Shown here: piece after piece, positions 24,291-34,462 of the stretch
Layout of the letters: each line of letters starts with the position of its first letter
How positions within the stretch are numbered: position 1 is the stretch's first letter
Source of the DNA: Monarcha castaneiventris obscurior
Taxonomy: Eukaryota > Chordata > Aves > Passeriformes > Monarchidae
Assembly (NCBI GenBank): GCA_026261815.1
Contig: JAMPIT010000481.1
Location: forward strand, 2,658,501-2,722,500
Direction of reading: 5' to 3'
Length of the DNA: 64,000 nt
Program-made: the position numbers and the translations under genes
The notes under the pieces: model-generated
Told to the model about the DNA's origin: nothing
Seen by the model: the letters and a program-made list of their open reading frames with translations, nothing else
Databases searched by the model: none

Positions 24291-25180
24291 CTAGTGGGAA
24301 GATGAGTGAAATTAATGGAACACGAAGTTAATAATGATAGGCCAGGGGACAATGCCAGGAACATTCAGAAAAACTGAACACATGGCACACAGCTAGAAGC
24401 ACTTCTTTTCCACAGTGAAAGTAATTGTGAGAAACAGCCAACCAGCCAGGGCAGGTGAAGAATAAAATGTATGAGGATATTGAAGAAATATTAGATTTGA
24501 TGTTCCTGAGAAAACTGCTGAGCTTCCTTTACTTCCCTAAAGCCTTTTCTCCCCATTTTTGGGTTTTCTTTTTAATAATGAGGATAGCAAGTTCTGGGAA
24601 CTGCAATGAATTTTCTCAGAGCACACAGCTGTGGTGTCACAGTCACTGGGTGAGTACTCTTCTGTCTAGGAACACACAGCCAAAGGGCAGAGTATCAAAC
24701 CCATATTATTACCTAAAAACTGACTGTCCAAGAGCTGCTGTGTGTGTTTATTTTCCCCATATGATTTTTATCTTATTTAATACATGATTTCAGCTTGTTT
24801 CCCCAGTCTCCTTTTACTGTACCTGACTCCAGAGCTGTTGAGCCTTTCCTGAGGTTAAAGCTGATAACCAGAAAGAACCTGCCACAAAAAAAGATTTGCT
24901 ATCGGATCTGAGCAGCCCGAGTGGAACAGGGAACCAGTGAAGTATTCAAGAAAAAACTCAGTCTCCAAAGCCCTAATTTGAGATGGTGAAGCACTGCTCA
25001 TTTCAGGATTGTCTCTGCAAGGATGGTAAAAGCACTTAGCTGTGAAAGTTAGTGCAGGCTGAATCACTGAACAGTTCATCAAATTGACCAGGCTGTGATG
25101 AGGGCACAGGGGAATAGATCCAGAAAGGCATGAAGCTGAAGCAGGACATAGGTGGAATTTCAGTGATGAACTCCAAAATT

Positions 25181-25222
25181 AGCATCCTTGAATTCTGCTC
25201 AGCATCCTTGAATTCTGCTCAG
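25181..25222. repeat. Perfect 20-bp tandem duplication
   Basis: The 20-bp unit agcatccttgaattctgctc occurs twice back to back with no mismatch, followed by the first two bases of a third copy. The perfect identity suggests a recent slippage or unequal-exchange event, possibly polymorphic. Confidence 0.95.
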
Positions 25223-25499
25223 ATACAGCTGCTCTGGCAGTGCCCAGACTCGCACAGAGCCTCATGCTGGGCTTTCACTCTGTTACATGCCCTGATCTCT
25301 GCCTTGGCAGGTGTGGGGAACCACTGAGAGGCACGAGGCTGACTCTGATCCAGGTACCCAGCCATGGCCAGGCTCCCTCCAAACTGCATTTCCAGCCACT
25401 CTGGCTGGGCTCAGCAGTAGCCATGAGGGTCGTTTTTCCTACCCCAGCAGGAGAAGCACTCATCCAAATGGGGAGATCAGTGTTTAAATCTCTCCTAAG

Positions 25500-25995
25500 C
25501 ACAGAATCACAGAATAGCTTGTGTTGGAAGGGACCTTTAAAGGTATTTAGTCCAACCCCCTGAAATGAGATGGGACATCTTCAACGAAATCAAATTGCTC
25601 AGAGTCCCATCCATCCTGACCTTGGGTGTTTCCAGGGATGAGGCATCTACCACCTCTCTGGGCAATGTGTTCCACCCTCATTGTAAAAAGAGTCTTCCTT
25701 GTAGCTAGCCTGAATCTTCCTTCCTTTAGTTTACAAACATTACCCCTTGTCCTGCAGGAACAGGTCCTATCAAAAAGTTTGTCCCCATCTTTTTTATAAA
25801 GCTCCCTTTAAGTACAGAAAGGTTGCAACAAGATCTCCCTGGAGCTTTCTTTTCCCCATCAGGATGACCCCAACTCTCTCAGACTTCCCTCTCAGGAGAG
25901 GTGTTCCATCCCTGTCATCCTTTTGGTGGGTCTCTGGCCCTCCAACAGGTTTTTGTCTTCCTGTGCTGAGGATCCAAAGCTGGGGTCATGCAGAG
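25500..25995 (-). mobile_element. CR1 LINE, 5'-truncated 3' fragment
   Basis: This is a better-preserved CR1 copy than the one at 846-1285, in the same orientation (element on the minus strand, 3' end at low coordinate). The plus strand starts with cacagaatcacagaatagct, followed by the 'ttggaagggacctttaaagg' and 'tccaacccc' signature of avian CR1 3' ends. It continues through the 'cacctctctgggcaatgtgt' and 'cccaactctctcagacttcc' blocks and a 'caacaggtttttgtcttcct' block. The 5' truncation is near 25995 and approximate. It lies in the same direction as PHACTR3 inside an intron. Confidence 0.92.
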
Positions 25996-28811
25996 CATGA
26001 GAGAAGTCCAAACTCCTGGGAAAATCCCACTCCTTTTGGCACTCTGGATTGTCTAACCAGAGGACCTTTCCCTCCAAACCATTCTAGGGCATCTCCTGAA
26101 ATCTCGCTGCAGAGGCAGCCACAGCTGCTGCATCACGAATCTTTGCTTGGCTCAGTTTTGTGTGTCTCGTTGGGAATTCAAACTCTCTGTATTAATGAAC
26201 ATTCAGCAGCCTCGTGCTCAGAGTGCGTGGGGAGGCACCAAAGCACTCAGGCAGTTGGAAACAATAGCTCTAGCAAGATAATGGCATTTAATTTGTTGAC
26301 AAACAGATTAATGAGTATGCCTAGAAGAGGAGAAATGAGTATTTATCACTCAAAAGAGACACGAAAGTAGAATAAATATGCATCATTACCAGGAGTTCTT
26401 GTGAAATTTGTCATGACAGGAAAGCTGCTGTATGTGATAGTTACGTGCACTATAGAAGGAAATAATTTTTTTAAATGTACTTCTAGGGAAATGCTTTGTT
26501 CCAAGGTGACATCACTTGGGTGTTTGTGCCCACTGCACAGGAGACAAAATGGGTAATAGAGGAAGGGAAAAATAAAGTCACTAATGGGTTACATTATAGA
26601 AAGATCAAGAGCCCCAGTAGATGTGAGGAGCTTGAGAGGAAAATTAGTCAGCTGTGAGTGCATTTCCCTGAGTGGAGCCGTGCTTTCTCTGGCAGTGACT
26701 CCAGGAGCAGTGGGTGTGCCTGTGACAGGAAGGGCTCCATGGCACAGGCGCAGAGGAGCAGCCACAGTGGGACCTGTGCTACAGAGAAGGTGGATCCCAA
26801 ACACTCTCAGCCCCAGTCAGACTTTTTTGGTCCTGAACTCCACCCTGGTCTGGGAGTGGTGTCAGGCAGGCCTGAGTCTGGAGCACACAAACCCATTAAC
26901 AGATTTCATACTGCAGAGTGAATATTATCCTGCTGAAAATATTCCAAGTGCTCAGCACTAGGCTCCTGCTGGAGTGGCGAATTATTCATGGAGTGCCACT
27001 TGTCAAAGTGCCATCTCATTACTAGGTAGAAATCCTCCCCTCGGGACTGTCCCCAAGGCTGCTGGCAAAGTTAGGTGGGAAAAAATGCCCTCTTTATGCC
27101 CTGGCTGTTCGTTTTCTGTGTATTAACATGAACATGAAGTCTACAAATTGTGTTTTCTCCTCTTCCCCTCCTTGGACTTTATCCCACATCCTCAGGATGA
27201 CATAGAACACATTGGGTATAAAGCAAATACATTCACTTTGTTTCTAGCTGGTCACTTTCTCATACGAATTTCTGGAAAGACACCCACTGCATTAGGCCTG
27301 GATTGAGCCCAAGGGCAAATGTTATAAAAAACTCAACGTTGCAATAAACTTAGCAACGCACTCTGACAATTTTGAAGAGCTTTCCCACCCAATTAATTCC
27401 TTCAGGTGCACTCACTAGAGACAGGAATGGTAGGATGTACAGACAGGGATAAATTAGCACACTAAGACTAGGTCAGCAGTAATTCTTTTGGAAGCCAGAG
27501 GCCACCAATGGAAGAGGTAGAAAGGCTTCCTACAAACTGGAGTCTCTCAGACTAGGTAGAGAGGAGAATGTAATCCCACAGGGATTTTTTGTGGAACCTG
27601 GGAAAATGATGCCTCAAAAACTGGAGGAAAAGAAATACAGAAGACAGGAAAGATTGTTTCATGGAAACAATAAAAGGAACTAGGATTCGGGAAAGAGACC
27701 TAAGAAACTGGGATGATTTTGAAGGCTTCAATGCACAATTTTGAACACACTGTAAGGTAAATTTTAAATCACAGCATCAGTTTATGCAGAGCCATAAGGT
27801 TAAGTACATGACACCTTATTGGTGCTATCTTGCCATGGTAGTATGTCCCCATGGCAAGAATTAGAAGTTCAGAAAGAGATTTCATGAGTGATACAGAATT
27901 ACATGCCCTAGAAAAGAGAAAGAAGAAAAGAAACCTGTAATCTGGTCAAGATTTGATCTGGTTGTTGTAAGAACAGGGAGATGAATGGGTTTTGCCTCAG
28001 CTAATAAGGGAATGATTTCCATTCTGAGGGTGGAAGCAGGCAGGGGTGGGCTTGGGGAAAGCAGCCAGGGGCTGGGACCCCCAAGAAAGAAGGGCCTGAA
28101 AGGTGGGGACAGAGAACAAAAGGCAGCTGGGGCAGATGGAGAAGGTGTAAAGATTGACCAGAGGCCAGGAGGATCCATAATCACTACATGGCACTCCTCC
28201 CAAACCAGGATAAAGCTTTATCTCTGCAGCTTTGCATTTCTAGGTTGTCAGGAAGTGAATGGAACCCTCCAGCTGCTGGGTTGTGCCTGGCTGCTCTAGT
28301 CCCTAGGAACTGCTGCCATGGATGAGCTCAGCGGAGCAGAGCTGCATGAAAGGAGCTTGGTTTAGCTGATCTGTGCTCCTGGGATCGAACTTGACTGGTG
28401 TTTGCAGCATGCTGGGGACAGGGTGATGGTATGGACAGTGTGGGCTGTGTATTGACATTGCTCTCCTGAGCCAGGACAAACCAATTCAGGCTTGGCACAG
28501 AAGTTTAAGAAACCTTTTTAAGAGAAGCTTATTTCATCTTCACAGCAGCCACTGCTGATACCAAAGGGGCACCATGCCAAGACTGGATCATCTCATAATT
28601 CAACTAATCCCATCATGCCAAGCTTTGTGTAGTTCCTCAGTTTGGCAGAAGTCTCACAAATCAATGCTTTTAAGTACCAGTTGCTAACCCAGTATGGAGC
28701 TGAGCTGAACAAGGCGCTTTGACCCTTTAATGCACTGACACATTCAACTCCTCAGCAGAAGCCTTTCTATAACACTTCATAGTTTTTCTGAAAACATTTT
28801 CTATCCAATAC

Positions 28812-28994
28812 CTGCATCTTCTTTCGGCTCATCCAAGTGCAGCTCCTCACCAAAGGAGGTCACATTCGTTGTGGCTGCTGTTGTGGTCTCCTGCTGCCCC
28901 TCCTCTGATGCCAGTGCCTGGCACACGGGTGCTGGGGCCTCGCTCTGCGTCGCCCTCGTGGCATCGTCACCAGTGCAGGCTTTGCCTTCAGAAT
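28812..28994 (-). CDS. PHACTR3: PHACTR3 coding exon: variable acidic segment
   Basis: This 183-nt exon encodes DSEGKACTGDDATRATQSEA, then PAPVCQALASEEGQQETTTA, ATTNVTSFGEELHLDEPKED and A. It follows MMEQ as in human PHACTR3, where the next residues are DAESK. Homology then fades, as expected for the fast-evolving disordered part of the protein. The run of Thr, Ala and Glu is low in complexity. The acceptor TTTTAG (before 28994) and the donor GTATTG (after 28812) are clear. Entry and exit are both phase 1, so the frame runs unbroken from the exon before to the exon after. Assignment rests on phase, position and the conserved flanks rather than on sequence identity inside. Confidence 0.88.
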
Positions 28995-31900
28995 CTAAAA
29001 CAACAAATCATTTGATCTTAACTAAACCATGAGCAGTGAAAGCTGAGACCCCCCTGCTATCCTCTTGAGAAGAGGGAGTCTCCAACCTCCCAGTGCTCAG
29101 AGGAATGAGACTTCTCTTAGAGCAGCACCCCATCTCTGTATTAACCACGTGTAATGCAAATCCTGTGGGCACCAGCCCATCTGGATACTAAAACCCTCTC
29201 AGTTTTCTCAACGAGGCACCTATTCCTGTGGGCATCCAGCAGCCTGAGCAAATGGCCGCTGTGCTCTGGAAGCAATGGGCAATCAGAGGTCTCTGGGAGA
29301 AGGCAATTCCTCCCTCTCACAAGCAGAGCCCGTGGTGCAGCACATGCCCAGGTTGGTCTGACATGTCTGGGGTGTGTCAGGCTCTGTGCACGACTCGCTG
29401 CCACCCAGTGATGCTGGAGCCTTGCTGAAGGAAAGGCTGCTCATGTTCCCTACCGAGCTGCAGGTTTTTAGCACAGTTTTAGTTACTCAGCTTTGAAAAG
29501 TGTATCCTGTGTGATTGAGCTGATCAGAAATTCAAATCCCTCTTCATGCAGACCTAGAAACTGCTCCCTTTGCTTACTCTGAAAGATTTTTGTGCCAGTG
29601 ATCCCTGCAGCTGTACGCATCTTGATGACTGAAGCTTTTCTAGTATCCTCCTATTCAGGCAAGAGTCCTCAGAATACAAACTACCCTTTTACTCCCTCAG
29701 AATTTACAAGATATACATCACTGTTGCAAACCATAGAAAGCAATCATTTCCCTCCCTGGGCAGCTCTCCATGCTGATGGACACTCCTGCTGTCCACCCTT
29801 CACCTCTCAGCTTGTATTTCTCAGCCCTGGACACTCCTTTCTGGAAGCTCCTGACAGGGCTGTGTTTTCTTGCAATGATATCACTACAAGTTCCTTGAAT
29901 ATTGATTTAAAATAGCAACATTCACAGTTACCTCTTTTTGATGCTATTTGGACAATCTGCAGGGTAATTTCCTGTGCTTTTGGGTGAGGGTATCAGATTT
30001 TGGCCCAGAGATGCTGCGGAAGGGATGCAGTATTTTTGCACACTGAGCTCACTCAGTCTGCCTCATAATCACGTTTGGTGAAAAGTTACTGTTCTTAAAA
30101 TAGCCCTTGCAGTAGCACAGTTGCTATGATACAGGGAAGGGGAGGGGGGGAAAAAGTTCATTGCCTACATTTCAGCTCATTGTGAAGGCAGCCTGTACAC
30201 AATCATCGGTGTAGGAGCCACTGCCCGCGTTGTTTGACAGGCAGCCCTCACCCCAGTGCTGGAAGCACAGATAAACCTCATCAGCTTTGTGCTCACAGTG
30301 GGGAGGAAGGAACATCGAGGGGGGAGCTCCCTAAATGTGTTGAAGGTAGCTCTGCTCTGCACGTTCCTCACATCCTTGGGCAAGGCAAGCAGCTGGCAGC
30401 GGTGCCACAAGGAACCTGCAGCCACAGATGGGGCTCCTTCAGTGCCCGGCCCAGGGAAGTGCAGGCTGTAATGAAGGGATGGCAGGCAGAAGTCATTCCT
30501 GGTGGAGGATTTCTGAGGCTCACAACAGCGATGCTCTTGGGCAGGAATGCTCAGCGTGTGCTTTGATCAAAGTGGGTGCGCTGCTTTGGGTGGCAGTGGG
30601 TCCCAACACCGTATTTTAGAGATGGTCTGGGGACACAAAAAAGCACAGACCTGAGATCCTTGAGTAAGGAGAACACCAGTCCTCAGTATTGCAAGGTAAT
30701 CAGAAGCAGGGCTGTAATTTTGCTGGGAATTAACCCCACTCTATGCCAGACCCTGCAGCGTGTAACCTCAGAGAGCTAAGCTGGCTCCCCAGAGTGAAGC
30801 TGCATTTCGGGAGCTTTCCAGGGGCGGGCTGGCATCTGCCTGTGTGAGCAGAGCTGGAGAGGAGAGAAGGGCACGGACATGGGCCAGGCCAGGCAGGGAA
30901 TGGGCAGCCAGGCTGGGGGGTGTGTGAGGAGAAAGGGTGGCATGACCTGCCAGGGCAACTCATCAGCCATGCAAGGATGGTGCAATTCCACCCCGGGCTG
31001 CTCCCGGAGCGCTGCACATCCTGCGCCAGCTCTGTGGAGAGCTCAGAGCCACAGGGGCCACTGCCTGGGCCACTGCCTGGGCCACTGCAAGGGCCAGTGT
31101 CAGGGCCACTGCCAGAGCCACTGCCAGGGACACTACTTGGGCCACTGCCACGGCCACTGCCTGGGCCACTGCCACGGCCACTGCCAGGGCCCGTGTCAGG
31201 GCCACTGCTTGGGCCACGGCCACTGCCAGGGTCACTGCCAGGGTCACTGCCAGGGCCATTGCCAGGCCACTGCCAGGGCCACTGCCAGGGCCACTGCCAG
31301 GGCCACTGCCACGGCCACTGCCAGGGCCATTGCCAGGGTCACTGCCAGGGCCACTGCCAGGGCCACTGCCAGGGCCACTGCCAAACGCTGCTGACACGCT
31401 TTATGCTATGGGTCTCAGTGGCACCTACTGCAAATACATGAGGCTTCTCAGGCTGCAGCATCATCCCCGTTGGGCTATTTATGAAAGCGAGCAGGATTCA
31501 GCTCCCTGGAAGTGGAGTGGAGGCTGCTGGAATAGAGGGATTTGAGGATTTACTGTAGACTTTTAGCACGGTATTGCCGCTTTGACCATTGCAACTTACT
31601 GCATAAACGAGGACTTAGCCTTGAAACTGCTGCCACTTCAGCTCAGTCCAAGTAGGGCACTAATCATTTACTGGGAATTATTTGGGTCAATTTTTTATTC
31701 CAGTTAATAAGCTGCTTCTACTAATATAATAAAATAACCCTGGAGATTCACAGCACCCTGTAAAGAAAAATAACTTGCAGGCAGCTGCAATGTCTTTCAG
31801 CTGACTGTGATCCATTCTTCCCCTTCTGGGCACAGGGAGGCACTGGAAATTTGTGTGATGTTTATAGGAGCTCTAGGCTACTTTCCTGCAGACAGGTAAG

Positions 31901-33365
31901 CAGTCTGTTTGCAGCTGTCTGGTTAAAAGCACAGCTTGTCCTCACACCTCACTGGAATATATTTATTTAAACTACTTTAATTTTGTTAAAATACTCTTGC
32001 TGCTTGGCATTGCCTTCTCCTCCCAAGCTGTTCTTTATGCATGCAAGAGGTTTATTGATTCTTCATTATTACCTCTTAATGTGCTCTACAGTTATTTTGC
32101 TGTTCTTTTGCAGAGCTGTACATATGTATGTCTTCAAATTCATGGATTATAGGGAACTTTCCCACTCCTCGTGGAGATGGTGTATATCCAGTAGTGCTAA
32201 TATGCTAATAGGGCAACTAATTATCTAGAATTATGAGAGACACAAAGACTTCAATGGACATGAACTGAAAATGAGCTTTCTAAGAACTTCCATTTTAGAA
32301 TAAGCTGATGGTTTGATAGATTATTTAACATGAAACATACAATATATCCAACAAAATAATATTAAAATTGCTTTACTACCATGGAAAAAAAAATCCTGTT
32401 TAAAATGCTCTTTTCTGACTCCTCAGTTGCTTGGTTTCACTCCAGCATAGCATCACTGAGTATTGTCCCAGGGGTTATTTATAGGCATGGCATTTGTTTT
32501 ATACAAAAGAAACTCAATTACTGCTTTCAAAGAACGTAACTTCTATCTGTGAGATTAATCAAACTCAAAAGGCCAGTCCTCCTTCATGACAGTACTTTCT
32601 GCTATAATGTCTTCAAAGTAAAGATGGATTTGTGGGGTTTAGGTGGAAATGGCAATTGGGATGTCGTCCATAACACTGGGAGCTCAGTTAATCTCACAGA
32701 ACAGTCACCCAGATCTCTGTCTCCCTTGAGCATCTGTCAGGGCTTTGGAGATCAAAAACCACATCCTTTGTGAGTGTTTCTGACACTTCATCATCTCTCC
32801 TTCCATGACTTCTGGTTTGTACTCAGGAAAGCTTCAAAATGACTACAGAAAATGCTTCACTTTTCCATGGAAATGAAAAGCAGGCGGACTGGTAATGTTA
32901 CATCACAAACTTGGTTTACTGGGCAAACAGCTGAACACATCAGATTAGGATCATTTGATGGGATTTGGATCCATAGGTTGCTCATGTTAGCTGACTGCAT
33001 CTGTATGTTGAAGTTTATATTTATCCAGCTTGAGCTGGATTTCTTGGCAGGAGGATTTAGCTGGGTTTAGGGCAATTACATAAAACATACGTAGCAGTTC
33101 AGGCTGCACCACGTGTAAAGCAAGGGAAGATGGAGCTGCATTCAAGATGGTAAAGCATCAAACACTAAACTGCAGGGAGTATTGCAGCAGGGAGGAGCTT
33201 GAAGGAAGGACAAGCCTTAATTCAAACACTGAGATTATCTCTCTGTTTGGATTGAAGGTTTTCCTTTTTATTTGTTTGCTTGTTAGATTTCTGCTTTTGC
33301 AAATATGTGTTTCCTACTGTCCTGAAAGAGCTTCTGATAAAAAAATATTAAGCATATTTGCTTAC
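28995..33365 (-). other. PHACTR3: PHACTR3 intron (4,371 bp) with a minisatellite
   Basis: This intron lies between the RPEL-N exon and the variable acidic exon, with a GTAAGC donor and a TTTTAG acceptor. The 12-bp minisatellite at 31055-31383 sits inside a locally GC-rich patch (about 30780-31400). The rest is AT-rich and shows nothing else I can name. Confidence 0.8.
31055..31383. repeat. 12-bp GC-rich minisatellite, about 27 units
   Basis: About 329 bp consist of tandem GGGCCACTGCCA units with variants (for example ctgcctgggcca, and units with acggcc or gggtca). Because 12 is a multiple of 3, all reading frames stay open and give four-residue periodic peptides such as Gly-His-Cys-Gln on the plus strand and Gly-Ser-Gly-Pro on the minus strand. 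A shortened half-unit occurs near 31211 and a one-base loss near 31265 shifts the plus-strand frame. These changes, and the lack of any flanking gene structure, argue that it is a noncoding satellite. It is likely to vary in copy number between individuals. Confidence 0.95.
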
Positions 33366-33443
33366 CTTGTTCCATCATCTCCAGAAGGCCTTTCTTAATG
33401 AGTTCATCCCGCCCTTGCCGTGCTGTCATCTTCTTCTCCAGCA
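33366..33443 (-). CDS. PHACTR3: PHACTR3 coding exon: N-terminal RPEL motif
   Basis: This 78-nt exon encodes VLEKKMTARQGRDELIKKGL then LEMMEQ. It is the N-terminal RPEL motif (RPEL-N) of PHACTR proteins, with R-Q-G-R-D-E-L in place of the usual R-P-x-x-x-E-L. In the family it binds monomeric actin, next to a basic nuclear-import signal in the preceding exon, so actin and importin compete for this region (established for PHACTR1; inferred here). The acceptor TGTGCAG (before 33443) and the donor GTAAGC (after 33366) are strong. Both ends are phase 1. Confidence 0.95.
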
Positions 33444-34300
33444 CTGCACAAACAAGTGGCACAACACAGGACCGGTTACCAAGAGAGCAGTCATTTAATG
33501 GGGTGAGAAGGATGCAACATGGAAATTCCCTCCAGTCTCAGGCCCCTGTGTGCTTGGAATGGACTGCAAGGATTTTGCTTTGGGGAACATGGATTGGTCA
33601 GCTGTTTGTGCCTGTTCCTTTGTTAAAATCCCCACATGTAAAGCTGAGGTTTATGATGGTGCTGTCAGGTCACGCTGAGTGCAGAATCACAGGGATATTG
33701 GAGCCTTCCTGCTGTTTAATGTGGCCCCTTGGAGCTGCCTTGGCCAGTGCCCTTCTCTGGGACACTCCCACAGGGTACAGGAGCAAGCTGAGGGAACGGC
33801 AGCATCCCATCTTAAGAAAATGCAAGTCAGTTTGTCTCCTTACTGATCTCCTGGGACATCCCTGGAGACCATGGAGACCGTGCTGTGCTGTGTGCTGGGC
33901 TCCTTCCCTGCAGAGACAGCTGCTTGAGGGAAGGCATTTCACATGCTGCAGCTCCCTTCTGTCACTTTTCATAATGTTACTGTGACCTATATAAACTTCA
34001 CCCCAAATAAAAGGGGTGACAATACTTGGGGCCATAAATGCAGCCTATGTGAAGAAGCGACAGCCCATGCAAAGCAGTCTGGGGGGCAAGGCTTGTGCTC
34101 CCCTCTTGTATTTTGATCTTTTTTTCCAAATGTACTATATTGTATTATATAGGAAGTCAGCCTATATGGGCCCCTCCTTGCCCTAAACATTATTGATCTG
34201 TTGGATGCTGGAATCTCTGCACTGGGTTTGGCTCAGGTCGCCTTTAACGTGTCCCATGTAAGCTTTGCTGTGCAGCATCCCTCCCTTGTTCTCAGCCTAC
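33444..34300 (-). other. PHACTR3: PHACTR3 intron (857 bp)
   Basis: This intron lies between the exon with the KPWKWRKKK basic motif and the RPEL-N exon, with a GTAGGC donor and a TGTGCAG acceptor. I see nothing else in it; the open frames that cross it on the plus strand have no coding support. Confidence 0.85.
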
Positions 34301-34462
34301 CTGCAGATGTCTGCTTCAGCTTCTCATTTTTCTTTTTCCGCCACTTCCATGGTTTGAAGATCCTGCCCAGCGTCGCCAGTTTGCTGTTCCTCCTCACTGG
34401 TGGAGTTCGAATCCCTGAGACCAGGTAGTCAGAACGCACTGCAGGGGACTGCTCCATCTCAT
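34301..34462 (-). CDS. PHACTR3: PHACTR3 coding exon: N-terminal basic/NLS region
   Basis: This 162-nt exon encodes [20 protein letters not shown], then [20 protein letters not shown] and [14 protein letters not shown]. It matches human PHACTR3 from DEMDQ onward almost completely. The KPWKWRKKK cluster is the conserved N-terminal nuclear localisation signal of the PHACTR family. PVRRNS is a basophilic-kinase-like site (inference). The exon begins in phase 1 after CTCCCAG, so a long isoform adds an upstream exon. A shorter isoform, like the human one that starts at the matching Met, would begin at the in-frame ATG at 34457-34455. The donor is GTAGGC. The frame also remains open for 56 codons into the upstream intron, from an ATG at 34625. 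Confidence 0.95.

Larger units (their letters stand above)
24291..28811 (-). other. PHACTR3: PHACTR3 intron (4,521 bp) with a CR1 copy
   Basis: This intron lies between two phase-1 exons, with a GTATTG donor and a CCACTAG acceptor. It contains the 20-bp tandem duplication at 25181-25222 and the CR1 fragment at about 25500-25995. The 27300-28000 part has AG-rich unique sequence that I could not assign to anything. Confidence 0.8.

Noticed and set aside
25747..26370. 207-codon plus-strand open frame
   Set aside because: Its first part is the antisense strand of the CR1 copy and the rest resembles no known protein.
31055..31383. CRISPR-like periodic repeat
   Set aside because: The units are contiguous without unique spacers and the sequence is a vertebrate intron.
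30879..31441. Overlapping plus-strand frames with Gly-His-Cys-Gln or Gly-Pro-Leu-Pro repeats, and a minus-strand Gly-Ser-Gly-Pro frame
   Set aside because: They are produced by the 12-bp minisatellite, whose unit length keeps all frames open; the plus frame shifts within the array at a one-base loss and nothing around it looks like a gene.
33398..33985. 195-codon plus-strand open frame
   Set aside because: It overlaps the antisense of a PHACTR3 exon and has no family resemblance.
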